NCBI GenBank assembly: GCA_024234735.1
Contig: JACKNV010000007.1
Span: forward strand, 1-64,000
Length of the DNA: 64,000 nt
Source: Pseudomonadales bacterium
GTDB taxonomy: Bacteria; Pseudomonadota; Gammaproteobacteria; Pseudomonadales; Halieaceae
Direction of reading: 5' to 3'
Made by a program: the position numbers and the translations under genes. Within the stretch, counting starts at the first letter, position 1. Each line of letters opens with the position of its first letter. Under the pieces are notes generated by a model. The model saw nothing but the letters and a program-made list of their open reading frames with translations. It ran no database searches and was not told where the DNA came from. This document shows positions 9,224-17,760 of this stretch, one piece after another.

Positions 9224-9290
9224 CAGTTGCTCCATGCCTTCATGGTAATTGCGCGATACCTGGGCCGCGCCGGCGCACGACGCTCGCGCC

Positions 9291-10610
9291 TCAGGACAGC
9301 GCGGGCTTGCGCACCAGCGAAGCCGCCAGCTCCCGCGCTGCCGCGAGTTTGGCTCGAAACGCCGGGTTGCGGGCAGCGGAGGCAACGGGCTGGCTGGAAA
9401 ACCACACCATCACGGTATCCGCGCTACGATTAATGTAAATGACCTGCCCGTGAATCCCCACCGCGCAGAACTCCTGGGCCTGCTCGTCGAGAATCCACCA
9501 CATATTGTGGTAGGCCGTCCAGGGTTCCTCCTGATACTTGGCATTGGCGGCCATGTTCGCGCGCAACTGGTCGTTCACCTCCACAATAGCATCGATCCAC
9601 GGGGCGGGAATGACTTGCTCACCACGGAATTCGCCCCGGTCGCGAATCATCATGCCGAAGCGGGCGGCATCGCGCAGGGTGGAGTTCATGCCCCCGGTCG
9701 CCACCGGCATATAGGCACGGTCCACGGCGATATAGGCGTCGTGTTCGGCTCCCAGCCTGGACCACAGGTTCTCCTGCAGATAGTCCTGCAGCGGTTGCCC
9801 GCTGACCCGGGCGATCAGCCATCCCAGCACGTCGGCATTGCTGGAGTTATAGTCGAACGCCTCGCCCGGCTTCACCGCCGGGTCTGGCTTGATGAACTTG
9901 ACCAGAAAATCCTGCACCCCGTAGATTTCGGCGTCGCCCGGCTGCACATCCGCTGCACCGGGTAGCCAGCCCATGTTCAGCGCCGGCGCGTAGAAGCGGA
10001 AAAATTCCGAATCGGGGTCGGTATAGTTTTCCTTGAAGTCGATCGCGGTGGCATGGTCCAGCACCTGCTGAATGGTAACGCGCTCGAAGCCGCTGCCCTT
10101 GAGCTCCGGAATGTACTTCGCCGGCGAGGCTGCCAGATCGATCTTGCCCTGCTCCACCAGCAGGCCGAAGGCAGTGCTCACCAGCGATTTGGTCATGGAG
10201 AACCAGATGTGCTGGCTGCGGCCGTTGAAGCCGTTGAAATAGGCTTCGTGGAGCAGGCGATTGCCCTGCATCACCAGCACACCATCGGCATAATTGCTCT
10301 GGAACAGCTCGTCGAAAGTCTGCTCGCCGGCATCGCCACTGGCATACAGTCGCTCTCCCAGCTCCGGGCGCAGCGGCCCCGGCAGTCGGTAGATATCTCC
10401 CTCGCGCGGAATCATCACCACGTTCAACGGCGCGCCGGCATTGCGAAACGCCCACACGTTCATGGGGTAGTCTCGATAGTTGGCCATGGTTACCTGGGAG
10501 TCCCGCGCTGGCGGTACGCCCACCATGACCGGCACGTCGACCTCGCCAGCCGCGGCGGGCAGTACGCCTACCAGCACCAGCAGCAGTGCTGCAAACGGAA
10601 GCATTTTCAC
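9291..10610 (-). CDS. Serine hydrolase, class C beta-lactamase-like
   Basis: A 439-residue exported protein with a signal peptide (MKMLPFAALLLVLVGVLPAAA). The catalytic SxxK motif is SMTKS near residue 139, the tyrosine motif is YNSSN near 255 and an HGQ triad-like site lies near 395. This is the penicillin-binding-protein/esterase fold used by EstB-type esterases, D-aminopeptidases and 6-aminohexanoate-dimer hydrolases. The real substrate is unknown; a true beta-lactamase is unlikely at this length and context. It begins 4 bases after the rubredoxin gene ends, so the two are probably co-transcribed. Confidence 0.88.
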   Translation of the reverse strand: MKMLPFAALLLVLVGVLPAAAGEVDVPVMVGVPPARDSQVTMANYRDYPMNVWAFRNAGAPLNVVMIPREGDIYRLPGPLRPELGERLYASGDAGEQTFDELFQSNYADGVLVMQGNRLLHEAYFNGFNGRSQHIWFSMTKSLVSTAFGLLVEQGKIDLAASPAKYIPELKGSGFERVTIQQVLDHATAIDFKENYTDPDSEFFRFYAPALNMGWLPGAADVQPGDAEIYGVQDFLVKFIKPDPAVKPGEAFDYNSSNADVLGWLIARVSGQPLQDYLQENLWSRLGAEHDAYIAVDRAYMPVATGGMNSTLRDAARFGMMIRDRGEFRGEQVIPAPWIDAIVEVNDQLRANMAANAKYQEEPWTAYHNMWWILDEQAQEFCAVGIHGQVIYINRSADTVMVWFSSQPVASAARNPAFRAKLAAARELAASLVRKPALS

Positions 10611-10614
10611 GGAC

Positions 10615-10794
10615 TCAGGCCTCCATGGGTTCGAAATCAGCCTTGGAGATGCCGCAATCGGGGCATTCCCAGTCCTCGGGCAAGTCCTCGAAGCGCGTGC
10701 CTGCCGCTATGCCGTCTTCCGGCAGCCCCTCGGCCTCATCATAGATAAAGCCGCAGATAACGCACTCCCACTTGCGGTAACCGCCTTCCGTCAT
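10615..10794 (-). CDS. rubA: Rubredoxin
   Basis: A 59-residue iron-only electron carrier. The two knuckles that bind the Fe are WECVICGFIYDE and WECPDCGISK (two CxxC pairs). AGGGAG stands 9 bases before this ATG and fixes the start; the frame runs a further 21 codons upstream without family features. In related bacteria rubredoxins pass electrons to alkane hydroxylases or other oxygenases, but no such partner is present here. It lies 71 bases behind gspN and 4 bases before a serine hydrolase. Confidence 0.93.
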   Translation of the reverse strand: MTEGGYRKWECVICGFIYDEAEGLPEDGIAAGTRFEDLPEDWECPDCGISKADFEPMEA

Positions 10795-10865
10795 GATGTC
10801 GTACTCCCTGTCGAATGTTTGCTTGAATATCGGCCAATACAGCAATTCATCGCCCACCTGCCCCG

Positions 10866-11642
10866 CTACTGGCGACCTGCCGGGCCGTCCTGCAGTTCAC
10901 CTTCGAGTTTCAGGCGAAAACCATCGCCGGCCGGACGCGCCACCAGGCTGAGTGCCTGGCGCAGGCGCTGGTCCAGCGCCCCCTCGCCCACCACCAGTAG
11001 TTCCAGCGAATAGGCCCGACCCAGCAGCCGCGCCCCGCCTTCCGCATTGACGGGGCCGGACAGGGTCAGTATCTCCGCCACCAGCTCCTGTCCCGGCACC
11101 TGACTGAACTCCATGGCATAGCTCCCCAGCGGCACCGGGCCGGTGGGCGCCAGCCAGGCCCCCCGCTGCCAGACCAGGCGGCCGGCGCCCGCGCTCGGCA
11201 GGCCGCCGCGCAGCCGCAGGGTTTCCAGTTGCAGCGACAGGGTGCCCGCCAGCGAAACCGGCACGAACTGCCGCAGCAGATCGGCCGATACGTTGGCGGA
11301 TAAATCGCGCACATCGAGGTCGCGTTCGCCGCGCATGACGACCTCTCCCGACAGGGTCTGGCTACCCCATTGGCTTTCCACGCTGAGCCGCGGGGCAAGC
11401 GTCATCAGGGATAGCGGGTGCAGTTGCCAGCGCACGGCGCCGAGGTGCAGGTACCCCGGCCCGACCTGCACCAGGCAGCGACTGGCGCTGCCCTGCCAGA
11501 TGGTGCCGCCAAAGCCCTGCATCACCAGTTGCTCGCCCGGCAGCAGCAGCCCCAGCAGACGCGCCGGCGCAGTGGCCACCAGGCAGACCAGTAACAGTAG
11601 CAACAGGGCCATCACCCCTGCAGTGCGCGACCTGAGTGTCAT
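10866..11642 (-). CDS. gspN: Type II secretion protein N
   Basis: A 258-residue bitopic inner-membrane protein: one N-terminal hydrophobic segment (about residues 8-35), then a periplasmic domain rich in beta strands. Motifs such as QGFGGTIWQGSASRC and WQLHPLSLM are typical of GspN. Its exact job in the secretion machine is unclear, and it is absent from many systems. It overlaps gspM by 4 bases (ATGA) and ends the operon. Confidence 0.85.
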   Translation of the reverse strand: MTLRSRTAGVMALLLLLLVCLVATAPARLLGLLLPGEQLVMQGFGGTIWQGSASRCLVQVGPGYLHLGAVRWQLHPLSLMTLAPRLSVESQWGSQTLSGEVVMRGERDLDVRDLSANVSADLLRQFVPVSLAGTLSLQLETLRLRGGLPSAGAGRLVWQRGAWLAPTGPVPLGSYAMEFSQVPGQELVAEILTLSGPVNAEGGARLLGRAYSLELLVVGEGALDQRLRQALSLVARPAGDGFRLKLEGELQDGPAGRQ

Positions 11643-12109
11643 GCCTGGGAGATTCGAATGGTGGCGTTGACCCGGCCGGGAGACCCGGACTGGGTAATGG
11701 CGACCTCGGTAACCAGCAGGCCTTCGCGGCTTTCCAGTTCGTCCAGCCAGGCTACCAGTTCATCGAACGCGGCGCCCTCCAGGCGCACCTGGATATCACC
11801 CCGGCTGTTGGGCTGCAGACGGCTGACATCAAGGCCGCGGCGGCTGGTGGACTGGTTGACCAGCGCGGTGAGGTTGCGCTGTGGGCCGCCGACGCCCTCT
11901 TCGTCGCGCAGCCGCATGATTTCCGAGACCATGGCATCGACCCGCTGCAGGCTGGTGGCGATGCCCTGGTTCTGTTGCGCAAGCTGTTCGCGGCGATCAG
12001 CCAGCGGCGCCCAGGCAAGCATGTATAACAGGTACAGCCCCAGGGCCACGGCCAGTACCAGCACGCTGAGTTGCTCGCGCTGGTTGAGCCCCGCAAACCA
12101 CTCTTTCAC
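11639..12109 (-). CDS. gspM: Type II secretion inner-membrane platform protein M
   Basis: A 156-residue protein with a short cytoplasmic tail (MKEWFAGLNQREQLS), one membrane helix (about residues 16-35), a coiled region and a small periplasmic ferredoxin-like domain. GspM pairs with GspL to couple the ATPase to the pseudopilus. Starts and stops overlap both neighbours by 4 bases, so gspL, gspM and gspN are translationally coupled. Confidence 0.9.
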   Translation of the reverse strand: MKEWFAGLNQREQLSVLVLAVALGLYLLYMLAWAPLADRREQLAQQNQGIATSLQRVDAMVSEIMRLRDEEGVGGPQRNLTALVNQSTSRRGLDVSRLQPNSRGDIQVRLEGAAFDELVAWLDELESREGLLVTEVAITQSGSPGRVNATIRISQA

Positions 12110-13353
12110 GATTTTTCCCCCACCCGCAGGCGCGCCCTTACCCGGTCGCCCCGGGCACTGCTGCTTTCCATGATGGCCTGCAGCCCCGCCTGGTTGATAT
12201 CGGCACGCACTCTCTCCACGGCCTCGAAATCCGCCGCCTCGATATTCATGCGCATCTCACCGCCGCGGTCACTGAAATTGTAATTCAGGGTCGCCACCGA
12301 GGTGCCGGGATTGGCAGCTATCGCGGCACCCACCTGTTCTACCAGGTGCACGAACCCGCTGCTCTGGCCGGAGCCGCGCAACGCGGCCAGCTGGCGCTGC
12401 AGCTGGGTTTCGGCATCGACCACGGCCCCTCGCGGATAGGCCTCCCGGTAGCTGGCTTCTACCGCCGCGCGCAGGGACTGGTTTTCCCGCTGCAATTTGA
12501 GGTAATCGAGATAACCGGCGACCAGCTGCAGGCCGAATGCCACGGCGAATACCGCGGCCACCGCCCGCCATTCACGCCACCAGCGCATCACCGGGAGGCG
12601 CGCGGTGAACTCGCCCTGCCGCAGGTTGACGGACGGCTGCGGCTCGCTCAGGAGCATCGCGGAGCGGAGACTGCCGCGACGCCACTGTACCCTGTCGCGC
12701 AGCGGCTCCGGTATCAGCGCAGTATCGGCTGCCTGATCGCTCCCGTACAGGATGATTGCCGCCGGCTCGTCCCGCTCTGCCAGCAGGCCGGAAAGCATCA
12801 CCGACAACAACTCGCACTCGATGCTGAAGCCACCGAAACTGTCAAAGCGAACAATGGCATCATCGCCTTCCAGCACCACACACCACTCACCCTCGCGCCA
12901 GGGCAGGAGCAACTGTTCCGGTACCCACTGCTGGATACCCGGGAAGTCTTCCAGCAGGGCCCGCCAGGCGAGCATCTTCTCCCGGGAGCAGACCGCGACA
13001 CCCAGTTCCAGCTTGTCCAGGGGGACACTGGCAAAATGCAGGCCCTCGATGTCCTCGACCACCTGCTCCTCAAGCATGAAGGGCAGCGACTTGGCAATAT
13101 GCTTCTTTTCCGCGGCGCTCACCGGCACGCGCAACAGACGCACATCGCCCCCCGGGGCGGCAAACCTGGGGCGCGAGCGCTGCTGGGTGAGGGCGGCGCG
13201 CAGCTGCTGCCGGACATCCTCATCGTCCAGCCACTGTGGCGCGTCGACGGCCTCCGGGGCGTCATCGCCCGGCGGACCGCCGCCCGGCGGACCGCCGCCC
13301 GGCGCATACCAGGCCAACCGCCCCTGAACCAGCCTGATCACGCTGCTATGCAA
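12106..13353 (-). CDS. gspL: Type II secretion inner-membrane platform protein L
   Basis: A 415-residue protein with a cytoplasmic actin-like domain (about residues 1-250) that binds GspE, one membrane helix near residue 260-280 (RAVAAVFAVAFGLQLVAGYL) and a periplasmic domain. The N-terminal region contains an unusual Pro/Gly run, GGGPPGGGPPGDDAPEA near residues 19-35, encoded by two copies of a 15-base unit (13268-13297). This run sits where GspL homologues have a short loop. Co-transcribed between gspK and gspM. Confidence 0.9.
   Translation of the reverse strand: MHSSVIRLVQGRLAWYAPGGGPPGGGPPGDDAPEAVDAPQWLDDEDVRQQLRAALTQQRSRPRFAAPGGDVRLLRVPVSAAEKKHIAKSLPFMLEEQVVEDIEGLHFASVPLDKLELGVAVCSREKMLAWRALLEDFPGIQQWVPEQLLLPWREGEWCVVLEGDDAIVRFDSFGGFSIECELLSVMLSGLLAERDEPAAIILYGSDQAADTALIPEPLRDRVQWRRGSLRSAMLLSEPQPSVNLRQGEFTARLPVMRWWREWRAVAAVFAVAFGLQLVAGYLDYLKLQRENQSLRAAVEASYREAYPRGAVVDAETQLQRQLAALRGSGQSSGFVHLVEQVGAAIAANPGTSVATLNYNFSDRGGEMRMNIEAADFEAVERVRADINQAGLQAIMESSSARGDRVRARLRVGEKS
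13268..13297. repeat. In-frame 15-bp tandem repeat in gspL
   Basis: Two adjacent copies of a 15-base unit (cccggcggaccgccg on the plus strand) plus part of a third. Read on the coding strand it gives repeated Gly-Gly-Gly-Pro-Pro. Copy-number change would alter the loop length by five residues without a frameshift. Confidence 0.85.
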
Positions 13354-13386
13354 ATGCCATTCTCTCCCATTGACCGGGGCGCGCGG

Positions 13387-14427
13387 CTACAGACTGCCGG
13401 CGGCCCGCGCCAGTACGTTGACCTGGCGCCCCTCGCGCTGCAGCACACTGTACAAGCGCATCTCCCTGTCGGCAACTTTCACCTCGGCCGTCAGCAGGAA
13501 GTAGCCGGTGTCCTGGCCGAGCAGGGAGCGGGCCTGCTCCATCTGCTCCTCCTTGCCGGCGAATTCCGGGCTGGCCAGGAAGTCGTCCATATCGGCAAAG
13601 CCCAGCTCCTTGCGCCGCTGCACCAGCGCCTCGCCATCCGCCTCGGTCAGCGGCTGCCAGTCGTCGTCAGCGTTGATGGAGCGCAGCACGGCCGCCGGCG
13701 CAGTGTGGATATTCAGGGGCGCGGGGACCTGCGGCCAGACGGTGACCAGCGGCGCCAGGGCGCGGTACAGCTGTGGGGTGACATTGGCCACCGCCAGCAG
13801 TTCGCTGCTGCTGGCCATGGGCCGGTTGGCGCTGCGGTAGGCCGGGTCCTGCACGAAGTAGTAATCGTCCTCGGCGCCCAGCGACGCGGGTTCCAGATCG
13901 CTGTCCAGCCAGTCACTCACCGACTCGGTGACGATTATCGCCTGCTGCTCGCTCAGCTGGGGCTCGCCCAGCGTCTGCAGCAGGCGGATGAACTGTACCT
14001 GGGCGGGGGTGAAGCGCGGCCGGTCGACGCTCTCCTCGCCTTCCCCGGGCTGCGCTACCCGCTCGGCCAGGCGGTTGAGGTTGAAGCGCCCCTGCAGGTC
14101 CTGCAGTGCCCCCTGCAACATGACACCCTCCTCCAGCGGATAGGGTTGGGCCTCCTGCGCCCAGAGTTCCGTCAGGTCATCCCGGGGCTGCTCGCGCTTG
14201 CTGTCCTCATCGTAGTCGGCCAACAGTACCAGGGTGGCCAGCTCCTCGGCGCCCCGCAGGTAGACATTGGCCTGCTCCATCAGCAGCAGGTTACCGGCTC
14301 GCTGGTAGAAGCGGTTGAATTCCACTTCCAGGGCGACGATCAGCGCCGTGCACAGGGCGAACACCAGCAGGGCGACGATCAGGGCCGCGCCACCCTGGCG
14401 GGCCCGACTATAGTGGCGGCAGTGCAT
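13387..14427 (-). CDS. gspK: Type II secretion minor pseudopilin K
   Basis: A 346-residue minor pseudopilin, the largest of the pilus tip. The prepilin leader ends RQGG before the hydrophobic stretch AALIVALLVFALCTALIVAL, and, as is normal for GspK, there is no Glu at position +5. The large alpha domain typical of GspK fills residues about 100-250. PilD, encoded at 52539, is the probable processing peptidase. The start overlaps the gspJ stop by 20 bases. Confidence 0.92.
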   Translation of the reverse strand: MHCRHYSRARQGGAALIVALLVFALCTALIVALEVEFNRFYQRAGNLLLMEQANVYLRGAEELATLVLLADYDEDSKREQPRDDLTELWAQEAQPYPLEEGVMLQGALQDLQGRFNLNRLAERVAQPGEGEESVDRPRFTPAQVQFIRLLQTLGEPQLSEQQAIIVTESVSDWLDSDLEPASLGAEDDYYFVQDPAYRSANRPMASSSELLAVANVTPQLYRALAPLVTVWPQVPAPLNIHTAPAAVLRSINADDDWQPLTEADGEALVQRRKELGFADMDDFLASPEFAGKEEQMEQARSLLGQDTGYFLLTAEVKVADREMRLYSVLQREGRQVNVLARAAGSL

Positions 14428-15058
14428 ACAGGCGCCTCATCTCGCCCCAGTCATCGAGTTGCAGGGTAATCTCCAACGCCACCGGGGGCGCCAGTTCGCT
14501 ACCGGGCAGGCCGGGCTCGACCGCCCAGCTGTCAGGCCAGTTGCCGGTCTCCAGTTCCAGGCTGTCGCCGGTCGCCTGTGCCTGTGCGATGGTGGGCAGA
14601 AATAACAGCTCAAGGTATTCCACCCCGTCCAGCAATTTCACTTCCTGGGGTTGCGTGTCCGGCGCCCGGTCCAGCACCGCATAGGTATCGCGCCACAATG
14701 CGCCGTCTTCCAGGCGATAGTTGACCCGCTGCAGGTAACTGCGCGGCTGGTCGTTGGGGTTGTGCCAACCGAGCCGGGTAAAGCTCAGGGCGTAGCGGGC
14801 CGCCGGTCCCCCGGTCAGGGCCGGCTCTTCCTGGCCGAATTCATCGCGGATCGGGCGCGCCACGAACTGGTTCAGGTCGCGCGAGATGATCATCCAGGCG
14901 CGATTGATCTCATAGGTGCGATCGGCGGTGGCGCGGGTGCGCTCGACGCCCAGCATGGCAGCGGACAGACTGCGATAGGCCACCGCCGCAACAAACGCGG
15001 TGATCGCCAGGGCGATCAGCACCTCTATGAGGGTGAACCCGCGACTAGGGGCTCGCAC
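14408..15058 (-). CDS. gspJ: Type II secretion minor pseudopilin J
   Basis: A 216-residue minor pseudopilin with a very short leader (VRAPSRG) before FTLIEVLIALAITAF, the methylated-Phe helix with Glu at +5. The GTG start was chosen because GGGAG stands 6 bases upstream and because it gives a short, family-like leader. It overlaps gspI by 14 bases. GspJ forms the tip complex with GspI and GspK. Confidence 0.9.
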   Translation of the reverse strand: MRAPSRGFTLIEVLIALAITAFVAAVAYRSLSAAMLGVERTRATADRTYEINRAWMIISRDLNQFVARPIRDEFGQEEPALTGGPAARYALSFTRLGWHNPNDQPRSYLQRVNYRLEDGALWRDTYAVLDRAPDTQPQEVKLLDGVEYLELLFLPTIAQAQATGDSLELETGNWPDSWAVEPGLPGSELAPPVALEITLQLDDWGEMRRLYALPPL

Positions 15059-15458
15059 TGTCGTCTCCCGATGCGCCCTGGAAATCCGAGGAAAGGTATG
15101 CCAGCAGCGTGAACAGGGGTGCCTCCTCGGGGGCCTCGGTAGCGGCCACATCGATCTCGAACTGCAGCAGGTTGTCGGAGACCGTCGGTTTGCTGTTGAG
15201 CCACCAGTACCACTCGCGCCCCGCCATCGTGGTCACCCCGCTGCGCTCGCCCGATGGCAGGCCCTGGCTGGCCCTGGACAGGATGCGCAGCTCCACCAGT
15301 TTGTTGGCGGCCACCATCCGCGCCAGTGACTTGTCCCGCAGGTAAGCGGTCGCGTCGACCTGCTGCGACAACGCCAGCAGCAGCGCCGGCAGGGCGATCG
15401 CCACCACTGCGAGCGCCACCATGACTTCCACCAGGGTGAAGCCGCGCCCGGGCTTCAC
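15045..15458 (-). CDS. gspI: Type II secretion minor pseudopilin I
   Basis: A 137-residue minor pseudopilin. Translation begins at a GTG that overlaps the gspH stop (GTGA), giving the leader VKPGRG before FTLVEVMVALAVVAIALPAL with Glu at +5. GAGG stands upstream inside the end of gspH. GspI nucleates the tip complex with J and K. Confidence 0.9.
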   Translation of the reverse strand: MKPGRGFTLVEVMVALAVVAIALPALLLALSQQVDATAYLRDKSLARMVAANKLVELRILSRASQGLPSGERSGVTTMAGREWYWWLNSKPTVSDNLLQFEIDVAATEAPEEAPLFTLLAYLSSDFQGASGDDSASP

Positions 15459-16066
15459 AGGGGTTCCACCTCGGCCTCGCCGCGGCGCAGTACCTCGAAG
15501 CGACCCAGCAGGTCCCATTCCAGGCGCCACAGCAGTTCGCCGCTATCTTCGTCGCGAAGGTCGACAGCCCCCGCGGTGGTCTCACCGCTGGCGTAAAAGA
15601 CCACCTGGGGTTCCACCGCTTCCTCTCCCCCCGCCAGGGGAAAATCGGCTATCGGTGCGTCTTCCAACGCCATCTGCAACTCCACACCGGGCGGCAGATC
15701 CTGCTCGGCGAATACTTCCCTGCCACCAGGCGGTGGCTGCCAGCCCTCGGCCAGGCGCTCGCGCCACGCATACCGGTAGCGCAGCTCTCCGTCCAGTTGC
15801 ACGCGCTGCACCAACAGCCCGTAGTCCCGCCCCTGCAACTGCGCCTCGTCAAGCGCATAGGCCGCCACCTCCGCGATATTGCGGGCCTGCGCCTCCAACT
15901 CGATGTCACGGCCACCGGAACTCAGGGTCAGGCTGACCAGCGAGGTGACCAGCACCACCACGATCAGCGTCACCAGCAGTTCCAGCAGGCTGAACCCGCT
16001 GTGCCGCAACCCGACCGAGCGCGGCCCGACCGAGCGCGGCCCGACCGAGCGCGGCCCGACCGTCAT
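15455..16066 (-). CDS. gspH: Type II secretion minor pseudopilin H
   Basis: A 203-residue minor pseudopilin. The cleavage site is HSG before FSLLELLVTLIVVVLV, with Glu at +5. The cytoplasmic leader is unusually long (about 24 residues) because it contains four tandem VGPRS-like units encoded by a 15-base repeat at 16010-16062. GAGGAA stands 7 bases before the ATG, so the repeats are part of the translated product. GspH links the tip complex to the GspG fibre. Confidence 0.88.
   Translation of the reverse strand: MTVGPRSVGPRSVGPRSVGLRHSGFSLLELLVTLIVVVLVTSLVSLTLSSGGRDIELEAQARNIAEVAAYALDEAQLQGRDYGLLVQRVQLDGELRYRYAWRERLAEGWQPPPGGREVFAEQDLPPGVELQMALEDAPIADFPLAGGEEAVEPQVVFYASGETTAGAVDLRDEDSGELLWRLEWDLLGRFEVLRRGEAEVEPL
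16010..16062. repeat. In-frame 15-bp tandem repeat in the gspH leader
   Basis: About 3.5 perfect copies of a 15-base unit (cccgaccgagcgcgg on the plus strand). On the coding strand each unit gives Val-Gly-Pro-Arg-Ser. The repeat lies entirely in the prepilin leader that PilD removes. The unit is a multiple of three, so slippage would change leader length only. Confidence 0.92.
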
Positions 16067-16069
16067 CGG

Positions 16070-16519
16070 CTATTCCTCGGCGCGCCAGTTGCCGATGTCC
16101 GCGTTCTGGTCCTCACCGCCGGAGAGCCCATCGGCCCCCAGGGAGTAGATGTCCACCTCGCCGTGTTCACCGGGGCTGAGATAGAGGTAGGGTCGGCCCC
16201 AGGGATCCATGGGCACTTCCTGAAGGTAGCCGCCCGCCTTGAAGTTGCGCGGCTCGGGGTCGAGGCTGCTGGGCTCTACCAGTGCCTCCAGGCCCTGCTC
16301 GGTAGTGGGATAGACGTAGTTGTCCAGACGATAGATCTTCAACGCAGTCTCAATGGATTTGAAGTCGGCCTGCACTTTCTGCACCCGCGCCTCATCGGCG
16401 CGATTGAGCACCGTTGGCGCCACCACCGAGATCAGCAGGCCCATGATGACCAGCACGACCAGGATTTCCACCAGGGAAAAGCCGCGCTGCCCAGCGGGGA
16501 TGTTAACTGAGTTTTTCAT
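16070..16519 (-). CDS. gspG: Type II secretion major pseudopilin G
   Basis: A 149-residue major pseudopilin that builds the periplasmic pseudopilus. The leader ends QRG before FSLVEILVVLVIMGLLISVV. The C-terminal half has the GspG family features PTTEQGLEALV, PMDPWGRPYLYLSPG and the Ca-site-like YSLGADGLSGG with GEDQNADIGNW. It lies 3-4 bases from both gspH and gspF. Confidence 0.96.
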   Translation of the reverse strand: MKNSVNIPAGQRGFSLVEILVVLVIMGLLISVVAPTVLNRADEARVQKVQADFKSIETALKIYRLDNYVYPTTEQGLEALVEPSSLDPEPRNFKAGGYLQEVPMDPWGRPYLYLSPGEHGEVDIYSLGADGLSGGEDQNADIGNWRAEE

Positions 16520-16523
16520 ACGT

Positions 16524-17744
16524 TTACTTCACCATTGTATTGAGATCGAATATCGGCAACAGGATGGCGAGCACTATGGTCAGCACCATCCCTCCCATGA
16601 ACACCACCATCAGCGGCTCGAACAGGCTCATCGCGGTGCCCAGGGTCATTTCCAGTTCCCGCTCCTGGTTGCTGGCAGAACGGGACAGCATGGTTTCCAG
16701 TTCACCGCTCACCTCGCCGCTGGCCACCATATGCACCATCATGGGGGGAAAATGGCCGCTTGTTTGCAGCGCACGATTGAGACTGCTGCCCTCCTGAACG
16801 CGCTCCGCCACCTGGCGGGTGTCCTCCTGCAGCACCAGGTTGGTCAGCACCTGGCCGGCAATCCGCAGGGACTCCAGCAACGGCACACCGCTGGCCATGA
16901 GAATACTCAGGGTGGAGGCAAAGCGCGCCGTGTCCAGGGCGATAACCAGCCGCGACAAGCCGGGCAGGCGCAACTGCAGGGCGTGCCAGCGTCGGCGGCG
17001 CGACCGGTTGCGCAACAGCCGGCGCACCAGCAACACCAGCGCCGCCAGCCCGGCCAGCAGCCACACACCGTAATCCCGGAAAAAATCGCTGGTGGCGATC
17101 AGACCACGGGTGAGCAGCGGCAGTTCCCGCCGGCTGTGGGCGAAAATGCCCACCAGTTCCGGCACCACGAACACCATCAGGGCCACCACCACCGCAATGG
17201 CCACCCCCACCAGGATAAACGGGTAGATCATCGCCATTTTCAGTTTCTGGCCGGTGTACTGGCGCTGCTCCGTGTAATCCGCGAGTTGCTGGAGCACCGG
17301 CCCGAGAAAGCCCGCATGCTCCCCTGCCTTGACCATGGCGCGGTACATCTCGCTGAACACCTGGGGAAACTCCCCCATGGCGTAGGCCAGGGTATGACCC
17401 TCCGCCACCCGCGAGCGCACCTGCAGCAGGGTGGCCTTGATGCGGGCACTGCGATTCTGCTGCGCCGCCGCCTGCAGGGCCTCGTCCAGGGGCAGGTTGG
17501 ACTCCACCAGGGTGGCCAGCTGCCGGGTCAGGAGCGCCAGGTCGCCGGCGCTGATCCCGCGCCGCAACAACGGCAGGCGGAAGCCACCGCTGCTGGGCTC
17601 CGGCCGGTTGGCTACCTCTACCTCCACCGGCCGCAGGCTCTGGCCCCGCAGTTGCGAACGCACCTGACGCTCGGAATCGCCCTCCAGTACTCCGCGGACA
17701 AGCTTGCCCTGCGGGTTGAGTGCGCGATATCGGTAGGCGGTCAC
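16524..17744 (-). CDS. gspF: Type II secretion inner-membrane protein F
   Basis: A 406-residue polytopic platform protein with two repeated T2SSF domains (about 70-190 and 270-390) and three membrane helices. It opens with YRYRALNPQGKLVRGVLEG, typical of GspF. It interacts with GspE and GspL to drive pseudopilus growth. It is paralogous to PilC at 51294 in this window. Confidence 0.95.
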   Translation of the reverse strand: MTAYRYRALNPQGKLVRGVLEGDSERQVRSQLRGQSLRPVEVEVANRPEPSSGGFRLPLLRRGISAGDLALLTRQLATLVESNLPLDEALQAAAQQNRSARIKATLLQVRSRVAEGHTLAYAMGEFPQVFSEMYRAMVKAGEHAGFLGPVLQQLADYTEQRQYTGQKLKMAMIYPFILVGVAIAVVVALMVFVVPELVGIFAHSRRELPLLTRGLIATSDFFRDYGVWLLAGLAALVLLVRRLLRNRSRRRRWHALQLRLPGLSRLVIALDTARFASTLSILMASGVPLLESLRIAGQVLTNLVLQEDTRQVAERVQEGSSLNRALQTSGHFPPMMVHMVASGEVSGELETMLSRSASNQERELEMTLGTAMSLFEPLMVVFMGGMVLTIVLAILLPIFDLNTMVK

Positions 17745-17760
17745 GGTTTATCCTGTGTGC

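Noticed and set aside
9291..10610. Serine hydrolase as an antibiotic-resistance beta-lactamase
   Set aside because: It has SxxK and YxN motifs but the length and third motif fit esterase/peptidase relatives; no resistance context.
12346..14469. Long plus-strand open frame (707 codons) across gspL and gspK
   Set aside because: Shadow of conserved T2SS genes on the opposite strand; no start signal or domain.
16010..16062. Possible CRISPR-like repeat
   Set aside because: Units are adjacent without spacers, only 15 bases long, and code for protein in gspH.
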